A stretch of 64,000 bases of DNA from Bog-756 sp963776225 (lineage in GTDB: Bacteria; Actinomycetota; Acidimicrobiia; Acidimicrobiales; RAAP-2): the NCBI GenBank assembly GCA_963776225.1, contig CAVZLL010000001.1, positions 682,001 to 746,000 on the forward strand, in the 5' to 3' direction. Positions 9,301 through 16,735 of the stretch are shown in pieces (positions within the stretch are counted from its first letter, which is position 1; each line of letters begins with the position of its first letter). A program made the translations under genes and the position numbers. Below the pieces are notes generated by a model that made no database searches, was not told the DNA's origin, and saw nothing but the letters and a program-made list of their open reading frames with translations.

Positions 9301-9909
9301 GGCACAGGCGTCGTTCCCGGTGAGCTTGCCGTCGCCCAGCTCCCCGTTTGCCGCATACCCCCAGGCATAGAGGACCCCGGACGCATTGAGCGCGAGACCG
9401 AAGTCGGCCCCCATGGCGATGGCGGTGGCCGTCCCGGGCACGTTGACCTTGACCGGTGAGAGGTAGTTGTCGGCCCCCCCCTGGCCCGACGTCTTGTACC
9501 CGTCCTGGCCGTACTGGTTGTTCCCCCAGGCATAGACATAGCCGGACGAGGTGAGGGCGAGGGTGGTGCCGTTCGGACCGGCGGCCACCGCGGTGACCGT
9601 GGCACCAGGGGGGAGGTTCGAGAAGTTCGACCCGGTCTTCACCTTGAGCGGCGTCTTGCTGTTGGTCGTGCCGCTCCCGGGATTGTTGCCCCAGCCCCAC
9701 GCCGACGGGGTGGTGGCCGCGCTCAACTCGACGGCGTGCACGATTCCGTTGCGGTGCCCGGCCCCGGGCATGCGCCCTGCCCCGCCGACCGAGAGGACCG
9801 CGACCGGCACGAGGAGCATGAGACCGAGCAGGACCGCCGCGACGGTCCGGGTCGTCCGGAGCGCCCGGTTGCCGTGGAGTGCGCCTCTGGTGGGCTTCCC
9901 GTCGTGCAT
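6382..9909 (-). CDS. Large secreted protein: RCC1-type beta-propeller followed by parallel beta-helix
   Basis: 1175 residues. The N-terminus has Arg-rich residues and then a hydrophobic run (TVAAVLLGLMLLVPVAVLSV), a signal peptide or anchor. Residues of roughly 60-470 hold at least six RCC1-like blades with the signature YAWGDNxxGxLGxG, for instance YAWGDNRWGQLGTG and YSWGDNTAGELGNG. Each is followed by a Cys-containing insert such as NACNSTCD. A right-handed beta-helix-like section follows, with many NNNT, ITGPA and ANNTVSE turns and paired cysteines. The Ser/Thr-rich C-terminus resembles an immunoglobulin-like or surface domain. The start at 9909 was chosen over upstream codons because GGGGGA precedes it and the signal peptide follows at once. 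Surface or extracellular carbohydrate binding is likely; no catalytic motif was recognised. Confidence 0.75.
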   Translation of the reverse strand: MHDGKPTRGALHGNRALRTTRTVAAVLLGLMLLVPVAVLSVGGAGRMPGAGHRNGIVHAVELSAATTPSAWGWGNNPGSGTTNSKTPLKVKTGSNFSNLPPGATVTAVAAGPNGTTLALTSSGYVYAWGNNQYGQDGYKTSGQGGADNYLSPVKVNVPGTATAIAMGADFGLALNASGVLYAWGYAANGELGDGKLTGNDACAKSLGLTGTKCQNSPVKVTLTSLPLGQAVEGIAAEGSDALILTSVGTVYVVGDDTHGELGNGLAGNACGGLCQDVLGTAVSFSLPGGTTVQAIAGGGSFALAKTSTGTVYAWGDNRWGQLGTGTFTGNACNSTCDNVPVESGVPGSVTVTSVSGGFEHAMAMTSTGTVYSWGDNTAGELGNGTATGTTCQTSSVCVPTPALVSGLPTVSELSAGDLFSLAVTPAGGTYAWGSTADGELGNGTLKGNACTTTCQDSPVLNKMGAVGLCSTCTAIAAGKDQSAAIAATPAAGGTPPCQQQGPPSTCEQVPTSTIPDDCSTEVTQALDNWINSLPLGTPTAPIEVQFAQDGCYLVNGMLFLRGLTDVIFNGNGATFEQQSVTNTIDTVPPTTTNPYCGVTNDFGGAKAALTKAESGNPPTDIMWYVEGGCDLQFENMTIDGANLAGGTSKYEIDSAIQVSGGQRVLINNNTMNTIYGDCSTVFGLDEFATPGTYPAGDVTISANQCNSPGRIGFSVVFGNRVTIGGATTAYGNTILTPTDAGIDLESDCGNPLAGEGNILVRNNTITGPAEILNGVTNAQLYQLEFANNTVSEMKSFLEPVSGGTGCSVPASPGQNITIEGNTASSDALWTQPADWNIYGEIGGYIAGNTSPMCLSSQYNCADNPNTHLPYTTPFDFLETAADAKGDPGGGFEVYQNNLNGNDCATGNGPYCPTQSGQQGTLPVEADIGPKSGDSSCGNVSSGNPSSNPFPFPIDANGNFGFSPCVSFPVLLPAVAQLPGLPGINSLLAYVKPVMPRQRPHTTGTHSSSATLDVAGPGNETCSKVTGTVNFDPPLTNGGTATSEMVLVHLTISSCTASNGATTATKGNAAVELPLATNNCAALAAGETVRPTSLAISWSPSKVGTSQVIFKGFTPTLGTNPSFRLGSSSSSTYGQINAGSTTTALKSACASASGLASLSLSTGSTATPIGTTTASS

Positions 9910-10114
9910 GGCTTCATTCCCCCTGTCTCCGCCTACCTGCGGTTCCACTTCGGACTTCCTCCGCCCCTCCGTGCAACCCCTACAGGAGATCGTGGCCGAG
10001 CGACGGCACCAATCACGGCTCCGTGAGCTAGAACGTCGTGGTGGCACGTTTCGTTACCGGCGGCAGCGAACCGGTGGACGTGGTCGGTCGGTCGGGCTCA
10101 CCGGAGCCGCCCGC

Positions 10115-10945
10115 TCAGTTGGCGGGTGACTCGGCGCCGTCGAGGAGTGACCGCGCGGTCATCTCGAACATGGCCTCGTCGTCGGAGTTCCGCCAGAGCT
10201 CGAGCAGCCCGACCGAGAGCGGGTCACAGCCGTAGCGCATCGGCCCCGAGTCGTCGACGATCGCGTCGACGATGAGCGAGGCGGCGTCCGCAGGTGAGGA
10301 GACCAGTGGGTCGGCGGCCTCCCGGCGGAGCCGGACGGCGAGCTCGGCCATCGCCCGGTACCGCTCGAATCGCGCCGCCGGGTGCTCGCCGGTGCTCAGG
10401 CGGAACATGTCGGTGTCGACCGGGCCGGGCAGGATCTCGACCACCCGGACGCCCTGCGGGCCGATCTCGACCCGCAAGCTGTCGCCGAACGCCGAGACCG
10501 CCGCCTTGGTCGCACGGTAGGCCGAGTAGAAGGGCACGCTCGCCAGGATCGAGGACGAGGTGATGTTGCAGACCACCGCGGGCTCGTTGGCCCGCAGGGT
10601 GGGGAGGGCGGCCATGGTGGTCCCCACCAGCCCGAGCACGTTGGTCTCGAAGAGCGCGCGCCAGTCCTTGAGACTGCTGTGCTCGACGGGCAGGTAGGCG
10701 GAGTCGATCCCGGCGTTGTTGACGAGCACCCTGAGGTCCGCCGGCAGATGGTACGTGGTGGGATCGGTGACGTCCATGCGGACGACGGTGAGACGGCCGT
10801 CTCCGGCACCCGTCAGGTCGTCGCCGTCGTCGGGGTCCCGCATCGTGGCCACGGTGCGAAAGCCGCGGTCGGCGAGCTCGACCGCGACGGCACGTCCGAT
10901 CCCCCGACTGGCACCGGTGACCAGCGCGCTCCCGGAGATCTCCAC
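10115..10945 (-). CDS. Short-chain dehydrogenase/reductase (SDR)
   Basis: 276 residues with a classical SDR layout: the TGASRGIG nucleotide loop near the N-terminus, DVTDP, LVNNAGID, an ITSSS serine, and the YRATK catalytic Tyr-Lys. The PGPVDTDMF loop after the active site is typical. The GTG at 10945 is preferred because GAGGAG lies 7 nt upstream and the nucleotide-binding strand begins nine residues later. It is divergent from panD with about 165 bp between. It oxidises or reduces an alcohol/ketone with NAD(P); the substrate cannot be predicted. Confidence 0.85.
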   Translation of the reverse strand: MEISGSALVTGASRGIGRAVAVELADRGFRTVATMRDPDDGDDLTGAGDGRLTVVRMDVTDPTTYHLPADLRVLVNNAGIDSAYLPVEHSSLKDWRALFETNVLGLVGTTMAALPTLRANEPAVVCNITSSSILASVPFYSAYRATKAAVSAFGDSLRVEIGPQGVRVVEILPGPVDTDMFRLSTGEHPAARFERYRAMAELAVRLRREAADPLVSSPADAASLIVDAIVDDSGPMRYGCDPLSVGLLELWRNSDDEAMFEMTARSLLDGAESPAN

Positions 10946-11072
10946 TGGCGTGCTCCTCTTCGATCGGGCGGGCGGATGCAGGGCGGGGAGAGCCTCGCAG
11001 AGATGCCCGGTCCCGTGCACGGCCGACCCGGTCGCACCACCCGACACCGCAGTGATCCCGCGGGGTCGGCTC

Positions 11073-11078
11073 TAGACT
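11073..11078 (+). promoter_or_regulatory. -10 element (TAGACT) of panD
   Basis: TAGACT lies 33 nt before the panD ATG in the divergent SDR/panD gap. It matches the TANNNT pattern repeated through the window. Confidence 0.45.
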
Positions 11079-11111
11079 GGTCGGGTCCACCCAGAGGGGG
11101 CACGCCCAGCG

Positions 11112-11468
11112 ATGCAACGACGGATGCTCAAGTCCAAGATCCACCGGGCCACGGTGACCGCCGCCGACCTCAGCTACGTGGGATCGATCAGCATCGACCC
11201 CCGGCTCATGGAGGCGGCGGACATCCTCGAGCACGAGCAGGTGACCGTGCTCGACGTGGACAACGGCGCCCGGTTCGAGACCTACGCGATCAGAGGGGAG
11301 GCCGGCGAGGTCTGTCTCAACGGAGCGGCCGCCCGCCTGGTCCAGGTCGGGGACACGGTGATCCTGCTCACCTATGGGGAGTACGAGGAGCACGAGCTGG
11401 TCGCCCATCGGCCCCGGGTGGTGCACGTCGACGAGAAGAACATCGCCGTCGGCGCCGACTTGCGGTAG
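11112..11468 (+). CDS. panD: Aspartate 1-decarboxylase (pyruvoyl-dependent)
   Basis: 118 residues, the normal PanD length. Self-cleavage at Gly24-Ser25 (YVGSISID) would give the pyruvoyl cofactor on Ser25. Lys9, Arg12 and the YAIRGEAG and LNGAAARL strands are conserved. It decarboxylates L-aspartate to beta-alanine for pantothenate and coenzyme A. No other pantothenate gene is adjacent. It is followed by a hairpin that probably terminates transcription from both sides. Confidence 0.95.
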   Translation: MQRRMLKSKIHRATVTAADLSYVGSISIDPRLMEAADILEHEQVTVLDVDNGARFETYAIRGEAGEVCLNGAAARLVQVGDTVILLTYGEYEEHELVAHRPRVVHVDEKNIAVGADLR

Positions 11469-11517
11469 ATCGCCTCCCGCGAGCGGTCAGCTCGACCCGA
11501 CCCCCCGCCCGCGACCG

Positions 11518-11543
11518 CCCCGTTCAGCTCACGCTGAGCGGGG
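11518..11543. terminator. Hairpin between convergent panD and secreted-protein gene
   Basis: CCCCGTTCAGC, loop TCAC, GCTGAGCGGGG: an 11-bp stem with one G-U wobble. It covers the stop codon of the minus-strand gene and lies 50 bp after panD. There is no clear U tract. Confidence 0.5.
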
Positions 11544-12489
11544 CAGAGGCGGCGTTCACCAGCGCGAACCCCTCGAGCGAGGCCGAATCGGTGACGACCA
11601 CCTTTTCGGCCCCGGCTGCACCGGCGGGGACCCTGAAGGAGCCGCTGATCTTGGGTGGGGTCAGCCTGGGTGCGTTGTACACCGCCGGAGCAATGGTGAC
11701 GGTATTGGCTGCCGCGAACCCCTTCGTGCCGTTGGTGACCCTCACCCGCAGGGTCGACGGGGCACTGCCTCCCCCGAGAAGGGCGAGCAGCGATGTCAGC
11801 GTGGACAGCCACCAGTAGCTCGTCGCACCCGGGGCGTCGCTCACGCTGACGCTCGCACCGGGGGCGGCAGAGTTGGGCGACAGGCTCAGGGTCGGGGGGA
11901 CGGCCGGTGTGAAGGGTTTGTTCAGGTACTGGACGAGCCCGCTGCCAGCCGGGACCGGCTTGAAGGTGGTCAGGTCGATCGTGGTGAGCCCACACCCGAT
12001 GAGACCCGACCGGAACTGCGCGAGTGATTGTGGGCAGGTCGCGTTCGGATCGAGCGCATGCGTCGTGGGGAGGGTGTAGTTGATGTTGAGATCTCCCTTG
12101 GCGTCCGAGTGGGGGAAGCTGAGCGCGAGCGGGTTGATCTCCGGAAGTGCGGAGATGAGCGCCAGGAGGCCGGGCACCGACGTCACGTTGCCCTGGAGAA
12201 GTGGCGCCGCCTTCGGGTCGATGGCCAGGAGCAGGCTGACCTCGAAGACCAGATAGGGATGGGACGCCGGGAGGCCGGTGCAGTCGATGGCGACCTTCGA
12301 GCCGTTCGTCGCGTCGAACACGATCGGCAGGCTGGCACCATCGAACGTACAGCTCGCGGTCGCGTCGCTACCCGTGGTGGCGGCGGCGGCCGACGACAGG
12401 GAGGCCGCCGAGCCGGCCACGCCGATTCCCACCGTTCCCACCAGGGCGATCAGCCCCAGGCCCAGGCGCATCACAGAATGCCGTTTCAT
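11524..12489 (-). CDS. Secreted protein of unknown function
   Basis: 321 residues from an ATG at 12489, chosen because AAGGTG precedes it by about 8 nt and a signal peptide follows (MKRHSVMRLGLGLIALVGTV, then an Ala/Ser-rich cleavage region). The mature part has a few cysteines, which could form disulfides, for example in SCTFDGASL and TCPQSLAQFRSGLIGCGL. The C-terminal third looks like a beta-sandwich repeat (NSAAPGASVSVSDAPGAT). I do not recognise the family. It is probably a cell-surface or exported protein. Confidence 0.7.
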   Translation of the reverse strand: MKRHSVMRLGLGLIALVGTVGIGVAGSAASLSSAAAATTGSDATASCTFDGASLPIVFDATNGSKVAIDCTGLPASHPYLVFEVSLLLAIDPKAAPLLQGNVTSVPGLLALISALPEINPLALSFPHSDAKGDLNINYTLPTTHALDPNATCPQSLAQFRSGLIGCGLTTIDLTTFKPVPAGSGLVQYLNKPFTPAVPPTLSLSPNSAAPGASVSVSDAPGATSYWWLSTLTSLLALLGGGSAPSTLRVRVTNGTKGFAAANTVTIAPAVYNAPRLTPPKISGSFRVPAGAAGAEKVVVTDSASLEGFALVNAASAPLSVS

Positions 12490-12714
12490 CAGGGTCACCT
12501 TTCCGTGCCGAAGACGCCCCACTGAGCGCGGAGACATGGGCGTGGCTGGGTTCTACCCGGGGTTCTCCGGGTTCAAACGAGCGGGGGTGCCCTGCGCTTC
12601 GTGGCGGGTCATCGCCTCCTCGTGGCGACGCCTGGTGTTCCTGTGGCCGCAGCGGGTCGGCGCCGACCTGACGTCGGGCGCGAACAGGTGGATACTCTCG
12701 GAGGTGGGTGCTCC

Positions 12715-13653
12715 ATGACCGGGCCGACGACGAGGCGGGACGGGCGCAGGCCGACCGGCGCGCGGGTGGGCACGCTCTCGCTGGTGGTGACGGTGATCGC
12801 GACGCTCGCCGGCCCCCTCGCCTTGTCCCCGATCGCCGGGGCGGCCTCCGCCCCGGGTGCGACCGGTTCCGCCAGCGGTTCACCGGGCTACCGGGAGGCT
12901 GCCGCCGACGGCGGCATCTTCGCCTTCGGCGACGCCGGCTTCTACGGTTCGATGGGGGGCACCGCGCTCAACCAACCGGTCGTCGGGATGGCCGCGACCC
13001 CGGACGGCCGTGGCTACTGGGAGGTCGCCCATGACGGCGGCATCTTCGCCTTCGGCGACGCCGGCTTCTACGGTTCGATGGGGGGCACCGCGCTCAACCA
13101 ACCGGTCGTCGGGATGGCCGCGACCCCGGACGGCCGTGGCTACTGGGAGGTCGCCCATGACGGCGGCGTCTTCGCCTTCGGCGACGCGCGGTTCTACGGC
13201 TCGAGAGGTGGCTCCCCGGGGATGTACGGCGCGTCGATCAGGGGGATCACCGCCACCCCGGACGGCAGGGGCTACTGGGAGTTCGCGGGTGACGGCTCGA
13301 TCTTCGCCTTCGGTGACGCGGGGCACTTCGGCTCCGCCGCCGGGTTCACGCTCGCCGCCAACGGGTCGGACGGCAACGCCTCGGTGCGGGGCCTCACCGC
13401 CACCCCGGACGGCCGTGGCTACTGGGAGGTCGCCCACGACGGAGGCATCTTCGCCTTCGGTGACGCCGGCTTCTACGGCTCGATGGGAGGAGCGCCTCTC
13501 CACGCAGGCATCGTGGACGTGGCCGCCACCCCGGACGGCAGGGGCTATTGGGAGGTGGGGAACGACGGAGGCATCTTCGCCTTCGGGGATGCCGACTTCC
13601 ACGGCTCGACCGGAGGGGTGGCCCTCAACGCGGCGATCGTCGGCATGGCCTGA
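12715..13653 (+). CDS. Secreted repeat protein with FAFGDAxFYGSMGG blades
   Basis: 312 residues. A signal peptide (about residues 20-45, LSLVVTVIATLAGPLALSP) is followed by six copies of a 42-50 residue unit. The unit runs DGGIFAFGDAGFYGSMGG ... ATPDGRGYWEVAH. Units 1 and 2 are identical in DNA. The repeat is common in exported proteins of Acidimicrobiia-type actinomycetes and probably forms a beta-propeller; binding partner unknown. The protein ends with the repeat and carries no enzymatic domain, which is shorter than relatives where the repeat is attached to hydrolases. The ATG at 12715 was chosen because the twin-arginine-like or Arg-rich n-region begins there. Its last 109 bp overlap the convergent GT87 gene. 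Confidence 0.78.
   Translation: MTGPTTRRDGRRPTGARVGTLSLVVTVIATLAGPLALSPIAGAASAPGATGSASGSPGYREAAADGGIFAFGDAGFYGSMGGTALNQPVVGMAATPDGRGYWEVAHDGGIFAFGDAGFYGSMGGTALNQPVVGMAATPDGRGYWEVAHDGGVFAFGDARFYGSRGGSPGMYGASIRGITATPDGRGYWEFAGDGSIFAFGDAGHFGSAAGFTLAANGSDGNASVRGLTATPDGRGYWEVAHDGGIFAFGDAGFYGSMGGAPLHAGIVDVAATPDGRGYWEVGNDGGIFAFGDADFHGSTGGVALNAAIVGMA
12907..13158 (+). repeat. Perfect 126-bp tandem duplication
   Basis: Positions 12907-13032 and 13033-13158 are identical at the DNA level and encode repeat units 1 and 2 of the secreted protein. The later units have diverged, so this copy is recent or maintained by recombination. Confidence 0.9.
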
Positions 13654-14981
13654 TCGGCTGAGGCGCGTGACGCGGGGGACACCGCCCCCGCCGCTCCGGC
13701 CATCTGGTCGCGCAGGAACCATCCCGCGAGCACGGAAGCGCTGAAGAGGGCCAGGTTGGCCGCGAACACCACGCTGTAGCGGACGGCCGAGATGTTCGTC
13801 GGGAATCCGTCCGTGGGCCAGGCGTGCTGCTGGACGAGGTACCAGCCCACCAGGACCACGGCGAGGAGCACCTCGACAGCCGGATAGGAGCCGGTCCGTC
13901 GCCATCCCTCGATCAGGACGGGCGCCGCGGCGATCCAGTACCAGAGAATCGGAAGGGCGAGGATCGAGTAGGCCATGTGGCTGACCGGAATGACCAGCAC
14001 GACGAACAGTGTGGTGTTGACCACACACAGCATGGGATCCGACCTGGTGCGGAGGGAGACGACGAGGAGCGCCACGACCCAGCCGGCCAGGATCGCCATG
14101 AGCAGGTAGCGGAGCTCGCTCGAGACGACCAGGGGCTTGGCGAGGCCGCTCTTCGAGAAGAGCAGCCGGGGGATCCCGCCGACCGAGTCACTGTGCAACG
14201 CCTGCGACTTGGCATTGAACACCCTGGTGAAGAAGGTCCGGAACTCGGAGGGCCCTGCCGGGATGAGGTTGGTGGCGAGCCCGATCAGGACCACCGCGGC
14301 CGCGCCGGCCAGCGCGCGCACCCGCGCCCGGGTGCCGGTCCCCGTCTGGAGCGCCGCCAGGAGGATCAGGAGGGGCCAGACCTTGACGATGCAGGCGCCT
14401 CCGACCGCGAGACCGAACAGCAGCGGCCTCCTCGTATCGAGTGCCGCCGCCGCCAGGACGACCAGGAGAAGGAGCAGGATGTCATCGTTGCTCACGAAGA
14501 ATTCGTTCGTCATGGGCCACAGATGCAACCCGGTGAGGGCACAGAGTCCGAAGAGGACCGGGACCTGCCAGGAGGCGAGTCGTCGTCTCAGCGAGTAGGT
14601 CATCACTGTGATCGCCCCGGTGAAGGCGATCAGCTCGAGCACCGTCCATGCTCTGAACACCCGGAGCGGGGCGTCGTGGGCGAACGGGGAGAGGAGCAGG
14701 GCGACCGGCGCGAAGTAGACGTACCCGTTGTCGATCGCGAAGGGGCTCCTCCCGTCGGAGACGAGCCCGGCGGCTCCGAGGTAGGTACGGAAGTCGGGTT
14801 GGTTGCCGCCCACGAGGGCGTCAAAGGTGGCTCCCTTGTACCGTTGGGCGCAGAGCCCCACGAGCAGTGCCACCGCCAGGACCCACAACCCCGCCGTGAG
14901 GAGGTCGGGCACGAGGAAGGCACGCACCCGGGCCACCGCAGAGGCCGCCGGCGTGGCCGTCACGGTCTCCTCTGCGCCCAT
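13545..14981 (-). CDS. GT87-family (DUF2029) membrane glycosyltransferase
   Basis: 478 residues with about ten hydrophobic helices. The first luminal loop contains the family pattern DFRTYLGAAGLVSDGRSPF, followed by YVYFAPVALLLSPF. This is the polyprenyl-phosphate-mannose-dependent mannosyltransferase type (GT87, formerly DUF2029). Such enzymes add mannose to lipoglycans or cell-wall glycans. GGAGGA lies 6 nt before the ATG at 14981. The C-terminal 36 residues are read antisense to the end of the FAFGDA-repeat gene; the last hydrophobic helix ends before that overlap. Confidence 0.82.
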   Translation of the reverse strand: MGAEETVTATPAASAVARVRAFLVPDLLTAGLWVLAVALLVGLCAQRYKGATFDALVGGNQPDFRTYLGAAGLVSDGRSPFAIDNGYVYFAPVALLLSPFAHDAPLRVFRAWTVLELIAFTGAITVMTYSLRRRLASWQVPVLFGLCALTGLHLWPMTNEFFVSNDDILLLLLVVLAAAALDTRRPLLFGLAVGGACIVKVWPLLILLAALQTGTGTRARVRALAGAAAVVLIGLATNLIPAGPSEFRTFFTRVFNAKSQALHSDSVGGIPRLLFSKSGLAKPLVVSSELRYLLMAILAGWVVALLVVSLRTRSDPMLCVVNTTLFVVLVIPVSHMAYSILALPILWYWIAAAPVLIEGWRRTGSYPAVEVLLAVVLVGWYLVQQHAWPTDGFPTNISAVRYSVVFAANLALFSASVLAGWFLRDQMAGAAGAVSPASRASADQAMPTIAALRATPPVEPWKSASPKAKMPPSFPTSQ

Positions 14982-15228
14982 CGTCCGTCCTCCGCCACAC
15001 GCGCCCGAAGGTGCTCCCCGGCAGAATGGAGGTCCAGCCACTCTGCCTCCGAGAGTGTAGGCGCGGACCGCGGTACAGGGTGGACGCCGGGACCGCCGAT
15101 CGGGGACCGGTTGCCACCCGGAGGCCGGAGTCTCTACGTTTGCGGCGGGGGTTCGGGACCAGGGCCCCCGGGATGCCGGCTCGATCGGCGCCCGGGTCCG
15201 CGGTCCACTTCGGAGAGAGGACGAGCGG

Positions 15229-16341
15229 GTGAAGACGGAAGCGGCGGTGCTCTGGAAACCTGGCACGGAGTGGTCGGTCGAGGCGATCGATCTCGACCCG
15301 CCGCGGGGCCGCGAGGTGCTCGTCCGGATGGTCGCGACGGGGATCTGCCACTCCGACGAGCACTTCGTCACCGGGGACGTCCCGTTCTTCGGACCGATGA
15401 TCGGCGGCCACGAGGGTGCCGGCGTCGTCGAGGCGGTCGGGCCCGGGGTCTCGTTCCTGGCTCCGGGGGACCACGTGGTGACCAGCTTCCTCCCTCCGTG
15501 CGGCCGGTGTCCGTCGTGCATCGCCGGCCGCCAGAACCTCTGCGACACGGGCATGTACATCGCGGACGGCTGGCAGATCGGCGACAGGTCCGCCCGGCAC
15601 CATGCCCGCGGCGAGGACCTGCGGATCTTCTGCATGCTCGGCACCTTCGCCCGGCACACGGTGAGCGACGAGCGGTCGTTCGTCACGATCGACCGGGACC
15701 TGCCGCTCGACAGGGCCTGCCTGGTCGGCTGCGGGGTGAGCACCGGCTGGGGGTCGGCGGTCCATCGGGCCCGGGTGGAGCCCGGCGACGACGTCGTGGT
15801 GATCGGTGCGGGGGGCGTCGGATGCGCGGCCATCCAGGGTGCGCGCTCCTCCGGAGCCCGCCGCATCTTCGCAATCGACCCCGTCCCGTTCAAACGCGAG
15901 AAGGCGACGGGCTTCGGGGCGACCCACACGGTCGCCTCGATCGAGGACGCCTTCCCGGTGATCCAGGAGATCACCTCCGGGCGCATGTGCCATCAGGTCA
16001 TCTGCACGATGTCGGTCGGGCGCGGCGAGTGGATGGCGTCGATCATGGCCCTGGCCTCCAAGCGCGGCCGGGTGGTGGTGACCAACGTGCACCCGTGGAC
16101 CGAGACCGACGTGACCATGAGCATGATCGATCTGCTCACCATGGAGAAGGAGCTGGTCGGCTCCATCTTCGGGTCGTCGAACCCGGGCATCGACGCCCCG
16201 AGGCTGCTCGGTCTCTACCGGGACGGACTGCTGGATCTCGATGGGATGGTCACCCGCACCTATCCGCTGGAGCAGATCAACGAGGGTTTCGAGGACATGC
16301 GGGACGGTCGCAACGTCCGGGGGGTCGTCCTCCTGGAGTGA
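15229..16341 (+). CDS. NDMA-dependent (mycofactocin-type) zinc alcohol dehydrogenase
   Basis: 370 residues. Catalytic zinc ligands Cys40 (ATGICHSDEH) and His61-Glu62 (GGHEGAG) are present. The four structural cysteines lie in PPCGRCPSCIAGRQNLC, and the Rossmann loop is VIGAGGVGC. Insert and length match the NDMA-dependent alcohol dehydrogenases, which keep NAD bound and use mycofactocin as the external electron acceptor. The GTG start is preceded by GGAGAGAGGA. No mycofactocin biosynthesis gene lies in the window, so that dependence is inferred from family. Confidence 0.88.
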   Translation: MKTEAAVLWKPGTEWSVEAIDLDPPRGREVLVRMVATGICHSDEHFVTGDVPFFGPMIGGHEGAGVVEAVGPGVSFLAPGDHVVTSFLPPCGRCPSCIAGRQNLCDTGMYIADGWQIGDRSARHHARGEDLRIFCMLGTFARHTVSDERSFVTIDRDLPLDRACLVGCGVSTGWGSAVHRARVEPGDDVVVIGAGGVGCAAIQGARSSGARRIFAIDPVPFKREKATGFGATHTVASIEDAFPVIQEITSGRMCHQVICTMSVGRGEWMASIMALASKRGRVVVTNVHPWTETDVTMSMIDLLTMEKELVGSIFGSSNPGIDAPRLLGLYRDGLLDLDGMVTRTYPLEQINEGFEDMRDGRNVRGVVLLE

Positions 16342-16356
16342 GCCCGTCGCGTGCGG

Positions 16357-16551
16357 TCAGCGTGAGACACCGAGCATCGCCGCGGAGATCTCCTGTCGGG
16401 ATGCTCCGAGGACGAGAAGCGCCTCGGCCACCACGTCGTGGTCCTCCTCGTCCCCGGCTGCTTCGACGATCGTCCTGATCGCGACCAACCGTGACGCCTC
16501 CTGGTCGGCGTAGCGTCGGATCCGGCTCCTCCCGTGGCTGGTCACTCCCAC
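16357..16551 (-). CDS. Small helical protein ending in a half helix-turn-helix
   Basis: 64 residues. The start (GTG at 16551) is well supported by a full AAGGAGG ribosome-binding site 7 nt upstream. The product is helical (DQEASRLVAIRTIVEAAG, then EALLVLGASRQEISAAMLGVSR). The end reads like the first helix and turn of an HTH, and the stop comes exactly where the recognition helix would start. It is therefore either a truncated regulator or a short protein of its own family. It lies 15 bp from the convergent NDMA-ADH gene and is divergent from the DUF6325 gene. Confidence 0.65.
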   Translation of the reverse strand: MGVTSHGRSRIRRYADQEASRLVAIRTIVEAAGDEEDHDVVAEALLVLGASRQEISAAMLGVSR

Positions 16552-16585
16552 CGGTCGACCTCCTTGACGTTGGTTTGCACCGGCG

Positions 16586-16602
16586 CCGGAGACAGTCTCT
16601 GG
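16586..16602. promoter_or_regulatory. Near-perfect palindrome in divergent gap
   Basis: CCGGAGACAGTCTCTGG is a 17-nt near-perfect palindrome (core GAGAC-A-GTCTC). A related palindrome, CAGAGACTGTTCTCTG, lies at 16699-16714 in the same gap. They could be operators for the divergent small protein and DUF6325 genes. The binding factor is unknown. Confidence 0.35.
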
Positions 16603-16658
16603 CGCGTCGGTCAGGCATCGGCAGGATTCCCGGACGACTTGAGCACGAGGTGTTCGGG

Positions 16659-16687
16659 TTGCCCGGGTCCTGGTGGCGTGCTACAAC
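16659..16687 (+). promoter_or_regulatory. Promoter of DUF6325/SHOCT run
   Basis: TTGCCC (16659-16664), 17-nt spacer, TACAAC (16682-16687): a sigma-70-type promoter about 48 nt before the DUF6325 start. The stem-loop CAGAGA-CTGT-TCTCTG (16699-16714) falls in the 5' untranslated region. Confidence 0.45.
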
Positions 16688-16735
16688 CGGACGCGCGGCA
16701 GAGACTGTTCTCTGTCCCCGCCGGAAGGAGATCGC

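Noticed and set aside
12907..13620. Possible CRISPR-like or satellite repeats
   Set aside because: The repeats are in frame, 126-150 bp long, without spacers, and encode propeller units.
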